A stretch of 5,652 nucleotides of DNA from an uncultured Clostridia bacterium (lineage in GTDB: Bacteria; Bacillota; Clostridia; Oscillospirales; Acutalibacteraceae), in the NCBI GenBank assembly GCA_945869905.1, contig CAMBQD010000076.1:1-5652 (forward strand), written 5' to 3'. The notes beneath the pieces are model-generated. The model made no database searches. It had not been told where the DNA came from and saw nothing but the letters and a program-made list of their open reading frames with translations. A program made the position numbers and the translations under genes. Shown in pieces: positions 1-5,652 of this stretch (positions within the stretch are counted from its first letter, which is position 1; the number at the start of each line of letters is the position of its first letter).

Positions 1-1406
1 TTTAATTCCGCCATACCCTCCGGTGTATCACGGTAGTATTGGGTGAAGGGCTTGAAACGCTCCTTTTCCTCCCAAATTTCCTTTGCCTTAGGTGCCCAAA
101 GCTTTGCATAATCATCACATTTTGCACAAAGCTCCTCAGCACTTTCCTCTTTTATAAGATTGGTGGATTTTGCTCCTGATTTTTTAACTATATTTCTCAG
201 TGCCTGAGGATTTTCCAGCATAGGACAGGGACGGAGCATATTGTCATTAAATGGCTGACCCTTATAGTATTCCTTAAACAATGGGGATTTAAGACATTCA
301 AGCACACTCTTTTCCCTGATGTTTGAGTCGGAATAGTGGATGAATACGCAGGGCTCAACGTCACCCTCGGAGTTGATGTGAAAATAATTTCTGCCTCCGG
401 CAATACAGCCGCCCACAAATTCAGCATCATTTTGGAAATCCACTGTAAATATCGGCTTACCTGTTTTGGAATTTCTTTTGTCACGGATTGCACGGTAAAC
501 GTGCTCCCTCTGCTCAGGAGTTAAAAGCAAATTTTTATCTGCATTACTGCCCACAGGCATATAGTGAAAATACCAGGCATATCTTGCGCCGTTTTCTATC
601 ATCAAATCATAAAACTCATCTGATGTAACTGCCTCATAGTTTACACTGGTGTAGCATACGGATATTCCGAAAAGGCATTTGTGCCTTTTTAGCATTTGCA
701 TTGCATTAAAGGTTCTTTGGTATGCGCCTTCACCGCGACGGCTGTCATTTGTTTCCTCACTGCCTTCAATTGAAAGGGCAAGGGCAAGGTTTCCGCACTC
801 CTTCATATCCTCACAGAACCTGTCGTCAATGAGCGTACCGTTTGTAAAGGAAAGGAATATGCAGTCACTGTTTTCTTTTGCAATAGTTAAAATATCGTCT
901 TTTCTGATAAGTGGCTCACCGCCGGTATACATAAAGAAATGTGTTCCCAGTGCCTTGCTTTCCCTGACAACCTTGCGCATATCGTCAAGGGTGAGGCTTG
1001 AATGGTGGCCGTATTCCGCCGACCAGCAGCCCTTACATTTCATATTGCAGGCAGATGTGGGGTCCATAAGCACAACCCACGGTATGTTACAATGCTCCTC
1101 GTCACGCCTTTTCCTAAGGGTAGACGTGCCGATTAAGCCCAAATCGATACCAAAGGTAAGCACTGCCTTGCGGAGATAATCGGCATCAACCTCCTCAATA
1201 CCTCTGAAAAGGAATTGGTGCCAAATATTGCTTTCATCTGAAATAATCTCTATAGGCTTTGTAAAGGTGCTTTCAGGATACATTTTACCTGCAAAAGCCT
1301 TGCCTATCTTTACAAGCTTCAGCATATTCTTTTTTGGGTCCTTGTAAATGTACTTAAAAAGTCTGTTGCCGACCTTGTGAAGTACCTTGCTTTTTGTTTG
1401 TGCCAT
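1..1406 (-). CDS. Radical SAM protein with SPASM-like C-terminal domain (3' end cut by window)
   Basis: A continuous minus-strand frame runs from ATG at 1406 off the left edge, giving 468 codons with no stop. Residues 1-115 are a basic, mostly helical N-terminal extension. The radical SAM core follows: C120-x3-C124-x2-C127 (CNMKCKGC), the usual [4Fe-4S] ligands that cleave S-adenosylmethionine, then TGGEP at 161-165, which normally contacts the SAM amino group. The C-terminal part carries a SPASM-like pattern: C334-x13-G-x4-C353 (ending GDVEPC), then C371, C394 and C427-x2-C430. The usual later CX5CX3C part is not visible. The protein is cytosolic, with no signal peptide or membrane segment. 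Its ribosome site (AGGAAAGGA, 1412-1420) overlaps the argS stop, so it is probably the fourth gene of the ddl operon. The overall form resembles a widespread but uncharacterised clostridial family. The substrate is unknown, and no precursor peptide gene is visible nearby. The ending sequence looks close to the natural C terminus. Confidence 0.9.
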   Translation of the reverse strand, partial: MAQTKSKVLHKVGNRLFKYIYKDPKKNMLKLVKIGKAFAGKMYPESTFTKPIEIISDESNIWHQFLFRGIEEVDADYLRKAVLTFGIDLGLIGTSTLRKRRDEEHCNIPWVVLMDPTSACNMKCKGCWSAEYGHHSSLTLDDMRKVVRESKALGTHFFMYTGGEPLIRKDDILTIAKENSDCIFLSFTNGTLIDDRFCEDMKECGNLALALSIEGSEETNDSRRGEGAYQRTFNAMQMLKRHKCLFGISVCYTSVNYEAVTSDEFYDLMIENGARYAWYFHYMPVGSNADKNLLLTPEQREHVYRAIRDKRNSKTGKPIFTVDFQNDAEFVGGCIAGGRNYFHINSEGDVEPCVFIHYSDSNIREKSVLECLKSPLFKEYYKGQPFNDNMLRPCPMLENPQALRNIVKKSGAKSTNLIKEESAEELCAKCDDYAKLWAPKAKEIWEEKERFKPFTQYYRDTPEGMAEL

Positions 1407-1411
1407 TGCTG

Positions 1412-1420
1412 TCCTTTCCT
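1412..1420 (-). promoter_or_regulatory. Ribosome binding site of the radical SAM gene, overlapping the argS stop
   Basis: On the minus strand AGGAAAGGA lies 5 bases before the ATG at 1406. Its first two bases are the last two of the argS TAG stop (1421-1419), so ribosomes ending argS stand on the next gene's start region. This fixes the chosen start and suggests translational coupling. Confidence 0.75.
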
Positions 1421-3107
1421 ACATTACCTCAGGTGCGGTAATTTTTAGCATTGTTAAGATGTTTTTGATGGTATCCTTTACGGCGGTGCACAGATACAGC
1501 CTTGCCTGCATTAATCCCTCGTCGTCGCACATTACCCTTTGCGCGTTGTAAAACTTGTGAAAAAGTGTGGCAAGCTCAACAACATAATGAGTAATTTTTG
1601 CAGGGTCATATGATTTTGCCGCCGTTATTACCTCGTCTGTAAGCGCAGACAGGTGGCGTATAAGCTCCCTTTCCTCATCACTGTTAAGACGTGAAAGCTC
1701 ATTGTCATTAGGATTTCTCAATTCAACACCCTGTTCCTGTGCCTTTTTAATAATTGAGCATATGCGCGCATGGGCATACTGAACATAGTAAACAGGGTTT
1801 TCACTGGATTTTTTTGCTGCCAATTCAAGGTCAAAATCAAAATGGGAGTTTGGCTCACGCAGATTAAAGAAAAATCTCGCCGCGTCCAAGGGAACCTCGT
1901 CAATAAGTGTGTTAAGGGTTATTGCCTTACCGGAGCGCTTTGATAGCTTTATGGTTTCTCCGTCACGAACAAGCCTTACCATCTGCATAATTACAATGTC
2001 AAGCCTGTCGGCGTCAAGTCCCAGCGCAGTTAAAGCCGCCTTCATCCTCGGCACATAGCCGTGGTGGTCTGCACCCAGAACATCGATTGCCTTGTCATAT
2101 CCGCGTGTAACAAGCTTGTTGTAATGGTAGGCAATGTCAGGCACAATGTAGGTTGGAAGACCGTTTGCACGGATAAGCACTATATCCTTATCATTGCCAA
2201 ATTCCGATGCTTTGAACCATAAAGCACCGTCCTGCTCATATGTTACACCCTGTTCCTTGAGGGCATTTATTATTTTGTCCACAGAGCCGTCGTTATGGAG
2301 AGTTGACTCCCTGAACCATTTATCATAGGTAATTCTGTATCTGCCCAAATCCCTTTCAAGACCTGCAATATTTATTGGCAGAGCATAGTCAACAAGTGCC
2401 TTTCTTCTTTCCTCGGACGAGGCATTAAGGTATTTGTCGCCGTATTCCTTGATAAAATTTTCCGCATGCTGTGTAATATCCGCACCGTGATAAGCATCCT
2501 CAGGCATTTCAACATCATCGCTGAAATGCTGAAGATATCTTACCTCCAACGACGTGGCAAATTTCTCTATTTGGTTACCTGCGTCATTTACGTAAAACTC
2601 ACGGCTTACATCATAGCCTGCCCAGTCAAGCACGGACGCAAGGCAGTCACCGATAGCTCCGCCCCTTGCGTTGCCGATGTGCATAGGACCTGTGGGGTTT
2701 GCCGAAACAAATTCCACAAGCACCCTTTTGCCTTGGCCGTAGTCCGATTTTCCGTAGTCCTCACCACAGGCAAATATATCCTTAAGAATTTCACTGTAAA
2801 AGTCTTGGGACAAAAAGAAATTTAAAAATCCCGGACCTGCAATTTCAACCCTTTCAAATAAAGTACCGTTCAAATCAATATTATCCACAATGCTCTGTGC
2901 AATCATTCTCGGTGCTTTTTTAAAGCATTTTGCACCCGCCATTGCAATATTGGAGGAAAAGTCGCCGTTTGCCTTGTTTGCAGGCACCTCAATAATAAAC
3001 TGAGGGATTTCCTCATTAGGCAAATCACCTGCGTTAATTGCTGAATTTACGGCATCAATAAGCCTTTGCCTTAATACGTTTTCTGTTTCCTTAACTATTT
3101 TTGACAT
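1419..3107 (-). CDS. argS: Arginyl-tRNA synthetase
   Basis: This is a class Ia aminoacyl-tRNA synthetase that charges tRNA-Arg with arginine using ATP in the cytosol. The 562 residues are a normal full length. Visible parts, in order: the N-terminal Add-1 domain (about 1-100, including NGDFSSNIAM near 48-56) that contacts the tRNA D-loop; the ATP-binding HIGH motif as H143-I-G-N146 inside SANPTGPMHIGNARGG; YVNDAGNQI at 172-180; GADHHGYVPRM at 355-365; the KMSKS equivalent as K387-L-S-K-R-S-G393; and the helical DALR anticodon-binding domain from about residue 437 (NPVYYVQYAHARI) to the end. The C terminus, APEVM, is of the usual family form, so the TAG at 1421 is the true end. ATG 3107 has an ideal AGGAG site 7 bases upstream. 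The gene lies 4 bases after the DUF1934 gene, the same pairing as ywiB-argS in Bacillus. There is no room for a T-box leader directly before it. Confidence 0.98.
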   Translation of the reverse strand: MSKIVKETENVLRQRLIDAVNSAINAGDLPNEEIPQFIIEVPANKANGDFSSNIAMAGAKCFKKAPRMIAQSIVDNIDLNGTLFERVEIAGPGFLNFFLSQDFYSEILKDIFACGEDYGKSDYGQGKRVLVEFVSANPTGPMHIGNARGGAIGDCLASVLDWAGYDVSREFYVNDAGNQIEKFATSLEVRYLQHFSDDVEMPEDAYHGADITQHAENFIKEYGDKYLNASSEERRKALVDYALPINIAGLERDLGRYRITYDKWFRESTLHNDGSVDKIINALKEQGVTYEQDGALWFKASEFGNDKDIVLIRANGLPTYIVPDIAYHYNKLVTRGYDKAIDVLGADHHGYVPRMKAALTALGLDADRLDIVIMQMVRLVRDGETIKLSKRSGKAITLNTLIDEVPLDAARFFFNLREPNSHFDFDLELAAKKSSENPVYYVQYAHARICSIIKKAQEQGVELRNPNDNELSRLNSDEERELIRHLSALTDEVITAAKSYDPAKITHYVVELATLFHKFYNAQRVMCDDEGLMQARLYLCTAVKDTIKNILTMLKITAPEVM

Positions 3108-3111
3108 CCTG

Positions 3112-3540
3112 TTACTCCTGATTTTTTCTGAAAGTCATTTTAACCTCATTGCGTGATGCAAGAGCGCCGTTAATATCAATATCGTATGAAAATAAAAAAT
3201 GACCTTTTTCATCTGCATATTCGTGTTCAATGGTATGACCTGATATACCCATCAGTATATCGCCGAACTCCGTGCCGTACCTGCATAAATTACGCTTGGA
3301 TTTTTCAATAATTAAGCAGGAATTAAAGGCTCCTGAGCGCGTCATTTCCACTGATTTTTCGTTTTTGTCAATTTTTACGCAAACCCTTATGGGCTTTGTG
3401 GGAGGCTCCTGCTCCTCCGAATATCTTATTACATAGGCGTCATTTTGCTCCTCAAGGATACCCACGGTGGTAAGCTCCATTTTGTCCCTTTGGTTATCAA
3501 TTTTTTGAGTGCCTACAATTTCCAAAAGTATTTCGTCCAT
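3112..3540 (-). CDS. DUF1934 / YwiB-family small beta-barrel protein
   Basis: A 142-residue soluble protein with alternating hydrophobic residues typical of a beta-rich fold. It matches what I know of the DUF1934 (YwiB) family: an opening strand (ILLEIVGTQ, 4-12), a central TRSG at 67-70, YGTEFGD at 88-94, and a late strand pair around GHFLFSYDIDING at 103-115, then a final strand with N121. The family has a calycin-like barrel and no settled biochemical role. The gene commonly sits directly before argS in Firmicutes, as here. The start at 3540 is chosen because the first strand belongs to the family core and an in-frame stop lies just upstream (3561-3559). An internal Met at residue 21 would delete that strand. 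The ribosome site is weak (GGAT about 11 bases upstream), so expression may depend on ribosomes coming from ddl, 41 bases away. The family call is from memory of its pattern, not from a search. Confidence 0.85.
   Translation of the reverse strand: MDEILLEIVGTQKIDNQRDKMELTTVGILEEQNDAYVIRYSEEQEPPTKPIRVCVKIDKNEKSVEMTRSGAFNSCLIIEKSKRNLCRYGTEFGDILMGISGHTIEHEYADEKGHFLFSYDIDINGALASRNEVKMTFRKNQE
3115..3119 (-). promoter_or_regulatory. Ribosome binding site of argS inside the end of the DUF1934 gene
   Basis: Minus-strand AGGAG stands 7 bases before the argS ATG (3107). The TAA stop of the upstream gene (3114-3112) falls between the two. This arrangement favours re-initiation by the same ribosomes and supports the argS start. 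Confidence 0.85.
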
Positions 3541-3556
3541 ATTTTTTGTTATCCGA

Positions 3557-3578
3557 TATTATTTTGCTATTATTTTGC
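3557..3578. repeat. Two perfect tandem copies of an 11-bp unit between ddl and the DUF1934 gene
   Basis: Plus-strand TATTATTTTGC occurs at 3557-3567 and again, identical, at 3568-3578. A shorter third match (ATTTTGC) follows at 3585-3591, inside the end of ddl. The pair fills 22 of the 41 bases between the two genes and adds spacing without any hairpin. Confidence 0.9.
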
Positions 3579-3581
3579 AAA

Positions 3582-4652
3582 TCAGATTTTGCCTCCGCGT
3601 TCAAGGGCAAGACCGATAAGCCTGTTAATTAATTCTTTGTATGGTACTCCCGCAGCCTCAAAAAGCTTGGGATACATACTGATGGGGGTTTGACCGGGTA
3701 TGGTGTTAATCTCATTTAGCAAAACTCTGCCGTCATCCTTTGTGACAAAAAAGTCCACACGAGCCATTCCCTCGCAACCAAGTGCCTTGTATGCCTTGAC
3801 AGCCTGAGCCTTTACCTCGTTTCGCTTTTCCTCAGGTATTTCTGCGGGTATGTGAAGCTCTGACTGAGGATTATTGTATTTTGCGTCAAAATCATAAAAT
3901 TCCGCAGCCGCAATAATTTGGCCAACCTCGGCAGCAATGGGATTATTGTTGCCCATTACGGCACACTCAACCTCAAAGCCGTCAATAAATTCCTCAAGCA
4001 CGGCCTTTTTGTCCTCTTTAAAAGCAATGTCCATTGCCTTGATAAGCTCTTCCTTGCTGTGAGCCTTTGATATTCCTACAGACGAGCCTGCGTTTGCCGG
4101 TTTAACAAAAATCGGCAAGCCCAGCTTTTCTATTGCACTGTCAAGAAGTGCGTCTGCATTGGCGGAGTATTCATACCTGCTGATTGCACACCACTTTGCC
4201 TGACTGATTTCAAATGCGTCAGCCACAGCATTTGCCACGGCCTTATCCATACATACGCCGGAGGAGGTGGAATCACAGCCGACGAAGGGTATCTGCGCCA
4301 TTTGCAGAAGTCCCTGTACCGTTCCGTCCTCGCCGTTTTTTCCGTGAAGAACAGGGAATACAACATCAAGCCTGATGATTTCCCCCCTTGATGTAACCAA
4401 GCCGTGAACAGATGTGTCAGGGGAAATAAATGCAGGAACAAGATTTTTTGAATATATCCACTTATCCTCAGGCAAAAGGTTAATGTCGTCATTAAAGATA
4501 AACCATCTGCCGTCCTTTGCAATACCTATAAGCACAACATTATATTTGCTGTAATCCAAATTTGATATTATTCCTTTTGCGGAAATACAGCTTATATCGT
4601 GCTCGGAGGAAACACCGCCGAAAATAATTCCCAGAGTAATTTTGCTTTCCAT
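3582..4652 (-). CDS. ddl: D-alanine--D-alanine ligase
   Basis: An ATP-grasp enzyme that joins two D-alanines for the UDP-MurNAc-pentapeptide of peptidoglycan, acting in the cytosol. With ATG 4652 it has 356 residues, normal for the longer Firmicute DdlA-like form. Seen in order: GGVSSEHDIS at 12-21, whose E17 binds the first D-Ala; HGKNGEDG at 103-110; VKPANAGSSVG at 183-193, with nucleotide-binding K184 and the SS turn; the omega loop FYDFDAKY at 252-259, with K258 and Y259 as in D-Ala-D-Ala ligases; ARVDFF with R298 and D300; and NEINTIPG at 313-320, with metal ligands E314 and N316. Y259 favours D-Ala over D-lactate as second substrate. A longer reading from TTG 4670 is possible but has no ribosome site and begins almost at the predicted transcript start. 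The ATG has GGGAG 11 bases upstream. It is the first gene of the minus-strand operon. Confidence 0.97.
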   Translation of the reverse strand: MESKITLGIIFGGVSSEHDISCISAKGIISNLDYSKYNVVLIGIAKDGRWFIFNDDINLLPEDKWIYSKNLVPAFISPDTSVHGLVTSRGEIIRLDVVFPVLHGKNGEDGTVQGLLQMAQIPFVGCDSTSSGVCMDKAVANAVADAFEISQAKWCAISRYEYSANADALLDSAIEKLGLPIFVKPANAGSSVGISKAHSKEELIKAMDIAFKEDKKAVLEEFIDGFEVECAVMGNNNPIAAEVGQIIAAAEFYDFDAKYNNPQSELHIPAEIPEEKRNEVKAQAVKAYKALGCEGMARVDFFVTKDDGRVLLNEINTIPGQTPISMYPKLFEAAGVPYKELINRLIGLALERGGKI

Positions 4653-4663
4653 AGGACAATCAA

Positions 4664-4668
4664 CTCCC
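4664..4668 (-). promoter_or_regulatory. Ribosome binding site of ddl
   Basis: Minus-strand GGGAG lies 11 bases before ATG 4652, slightly longer than ideal spacing. It overlaps the rival TTG codon at 4670, so it cannot serve that start, and this decides for the ATG. Confidence 0.6.
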
Positions 4669-4684
4669 AATAATTATTCATAAT

Positions 4685-4713
4685 ATTGTATCATAACCAA
4701 ATTAAATAATCAA
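4685..4713 (-). promoter_or_regulatory. Sigma-A promoter of the ddl operon
   Basis: On the minus strand TTGATT (4713-4708) and TACAAT (4690-4685) are separated by exactly 17 bases, with TGA just before the -10 box as an extended -10 element. Transcription should begin near 4678, giving a leader of about 26 bases before the ddl ATG, too short for a riboswitch or T-box. The region upstream of the -35 box is very AT-rich and could act as an UP element. Confidence 0.7.
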
Positions 4714-4739
4714 CACTATAAATAATAATTAAAAATTTA

Positions 4740-4768
4740 GTGACAAATGACAATGTGAATGTTATAAT
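4740..4768 (+). promoter_or_regulatory. Sigma-A promoter of the divergent unknown gene
   Basis: GTGACA at 4740-4745 (five of six matches to the -35 consensus) and a perfect TATAAT at 4763-4768 are separated by 17 bases. The start should be near 4775, leaving a leader of about 74 bases. Tandem TGACAAA/TGACAAT (4741-4754) overlaps the -35 box. No clear leader structure was seen. Confidence 0.75.
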
Positions 4769-4773
4769 AACAT
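4759..4773. promoter_or_regulatory. Perfect inverted repeat on the -10 box, candidate operator
   Basis: ATGTTAT-A-ATAACAT is a 15-bp perfect palindrome with a one-base centre at 4766, inside the TATAAT box of the rightward promoter. A dimeric repressor bound here would block RNA polymerase. It is AT-rich and partly follows from the TATAAT sequence itself, so chance is a real alternative. Confidence 0.35.
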
Positions 4774-4837
4774 AAATTAGGGGTATAGTGAATAAAACGG
4801 CACTTTACTTTTAGGACACATACATTAATAATTTTAC

Positions 4838-4842
4838 AGGAG
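4838..4842 (+). promoter_or_regulatory. Ribosome binding site of the divergent unknown gene
   Basis: AGGAG lies 6 bases before the ATG at 4849, which is ideal spacing. It is the main reason for choosing this start. Confidence 0.85.
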
Positions 4843-4848
4843 ACAGAT

Positions 4849-5652
4849 ATGGAAATAAGCGAAGTATTCAGAATAATTGAAAAGCAGCTTGAAAAAACAA
4901 ATACCGAACTGAATTTCAAAAAGGATAATGAAACGGAAAACAGTATCACTTTTTCAGGAGATAAGGGTATTTACAGAGTAGTATATGACGGCAGTGCAGG
5001 CATTATGTCCTTTGAGTGTGCATATGAAAACAGTGAAAATGCAGAGTTTAATACAATTTCACGCAGTCTTTTTGACACACAGTCATATGACGAGCGCGAC
5101 GCTAAATCCCTTTCAAACGAAATAGATGATGAAATTCAATCTCTGTTTAATGCAAGAAAAAAGGTAAATCTTGATAAGGTTAAAATGCCAAAGGCTGTTT
5201 CAAGAACAAAGGCTAAAAACGGCGTTATCAGCTATGATGCCGATTCCCTGGCAAACCGTTTCGGCACCATGTTCCCTGAAACAAAGGACGCAATAAAGGA
5301 GAATATTGCCTTGTACGGTGAATTTTTGCCGGAAACATTTTTTACTGAAATCGGCTCAAAAAAGGTAATTGATATTATTGCAAAGGGCTCAGAGACAGAG
5401 TGTAAAAAGCTCTTTAAGATGCTTAATGAGGTTTATGAGGACGGCACTAATGAGGTGCAGGATATAATCGGTGTAACCATTCTCGGTGAAATGAAAAACG
5501 ACCCTAAGCTTATGGAAACTGCGGACAAGTATATGTCCGAATATATGTCAGGCCCTGTACACGAGATTAACAAGCTTTTGAGAAAGGAAAATAAATTAAC
5601 AAGAAGGCTTAAAAATCCGCCTCCCTACAAGCCCAAGAAGAAAAACAGTAAT
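4849..5652 (+). CDS. Uncharacterised soluble protein (3' end cut by window)
   Basis: A plus-strand frame opens at ATG 4849 and stays open to the last base, 268 codons without a stop. I do not recognise it with certainty. No signal peptide, membrane segment or catalytic motif is visible, so it should be cytosolic. It reads as two parts. Residues 1-100 are an acidic alpha/beta domain (helix 3-20, strands around 31-58, helix about 82-104). A basic linker follows at 102-124. Residues 130-248 form a helical domain with FPE at 142-144, VTILGE at 209-214 and ADKYMSEYM at 225-233. The tail is strongly basic (NPPPYKPKKKNSN) and looks near its natural end. The C-terminal helical pattern (FPE, a middle LFK..NEVYEDG, then VTILGE and KYM) reminds me of DUF7674-type proteins of unknown role, but this is from memory only. 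The strong ribosome site, sigma-A promoter and neighbour-like codon use argue for a real, expressed gene. It is divergent from the ddl operon, so the two may share regulation. Confidence 0.85.
   Translation, partial: MEISEVFRIIEKQLEKTNTELNFKKDNETENSITFSGDKGIYRVVYDGSAGIMSFECAYENSENAEFNTISRSLFDTQSYDERDAKSLSNEIDDEIQSLFNARKKVNLDKVKMPKAVSRTKAKNGVISYDADSLANRFGTMFPETKDAIKENIALYGEFLPETFFTEIGSKKVIDIIAKGSETECKKLFKMLNEVYEDGTNEVQDIIGVTILGEMKNDPKLMETADKYMSEYMSGPVHEINKLLRKENKLTRRLKNPPPYKPKKKNSN

Noticed and set aside
670..689. Perfect 8-bp inverted repeat (AAAAGGCA, 4-base loop, TGCCTTTT) that resembles a small bidirectional terminator.
   Set aside because: It lies in the middle of the intact radical SAM gene, has only three G-C pairs, and its T-run is used up in the stem. 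The bases code for ordinary family-like residues (KRHKCLFG).
679..1179. Plus-strand open frame of 166 codons opposite the radical SAM gene.
   Set aside because: It has no ribosome site, a composition typical of an antisense shadow, and lies wholly over the conserved radical SAM core.
2466..2825. Plus-strand open frame of 119 codons opposite argS.
   Set aside because: It overlaps the catalytic HIGH region of argS on the other strand and shows no start signal or recognisable protein features.
3445..3693. Plus-strand open frame of 82 codons across the ddl-DUF1934 junction.
   Set aside because: It is antisense to two well-supported genes and has no ribosome site or promoter of its own.
4130..4522. 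Second minus-strand frame of 130 codons inside ddl.
   Set aside because: An alternate-frame shadow of the conserved ATP-grasp gene, with no ribosome site.
4673..4684. Inverted repeat ATTAT-TC-ATAAT next to the ddl -10 box.
   Set aside because: Only 5-bp all-AT arms in AT-rich DNA, so it is expected by chance and not counted as an operator.
4784..4789. Second -10-like box (TATAGT) downstream of the rightward promoter.
   Set aside because: No acceptable -35 box lies 16-18 bases upstream, and the TATAAT at 4763-4768 is clearly better.
4737..4949. Minus-strand frame of 70 codons over the divergent promoter and the start of the unknown gene.
   Set aside because: Hydrophobic low-complexity product of AT-rich DNA, without a ribosome site, opposite a gene with strong start signals.

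Overview
The window looks like a housekeeping segment of a low-to-moderate GC Firmicute, most likely a gut clostridium of the Ruminococcaceae/Oscillospiraceae kind. The reasons are the strong AGGAG-type ribosome sites, textbook sigma-A promoters, AT-rich intergenic DNA, and a clostridial style of radical SAM protein beside argS. The exact taxon cannot be read from the sequence.

Layout: four genes on the minus strand form one tight operon. In order of transcription (right to left) they are ddl (D-alanine--D-alanine ligase, 4652-3582), a DUF1934/YwiB-family small protein (3540-3112), argS (arginyl-tRNA synthetase, 3107-1419), and a radical SAM protein with a SPASM-like C-terminal domain (1406 to the left edge, 3' end missing). 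The gaps are 41, 4 and 12 bases. The ribosome site of argS lies in the end of the DUF1934 gene, and the site of the radical SAM gene overlaps the argS stop, so coupled translation is likely. A single good promoter in front of ddl (-10 at 4685-4690) can serve the whole set.

A 196-base intergenic region (4653-4848) separates ddl from a divergent plus-strand gene (4849 to the right edge) coding for a soluble protein of unknown function. It carries two back-to-back sigma-A promoters whose -35 boxes are 26 bp apart. A perfect 7+1+7 bp inverted repeat sits on the -10 box of the rightward promoter and is a candidate operator.

Functionally, the operon joins cell-wall precursor synthesis (Ddl), translation (ArgS), the small argS companion DUF1934, and an uncharacterised radical SAM enzyme. 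No mobile element, CRISPR array, rRNA/tRNA gene or clear intrinsic terminator was seen. Most of the window is ordinary. The parts worth a second look are the radical SAM protein with its incomplete SPASM cysteine pattern, the unknown divergent protein, and the shared regulatory region.
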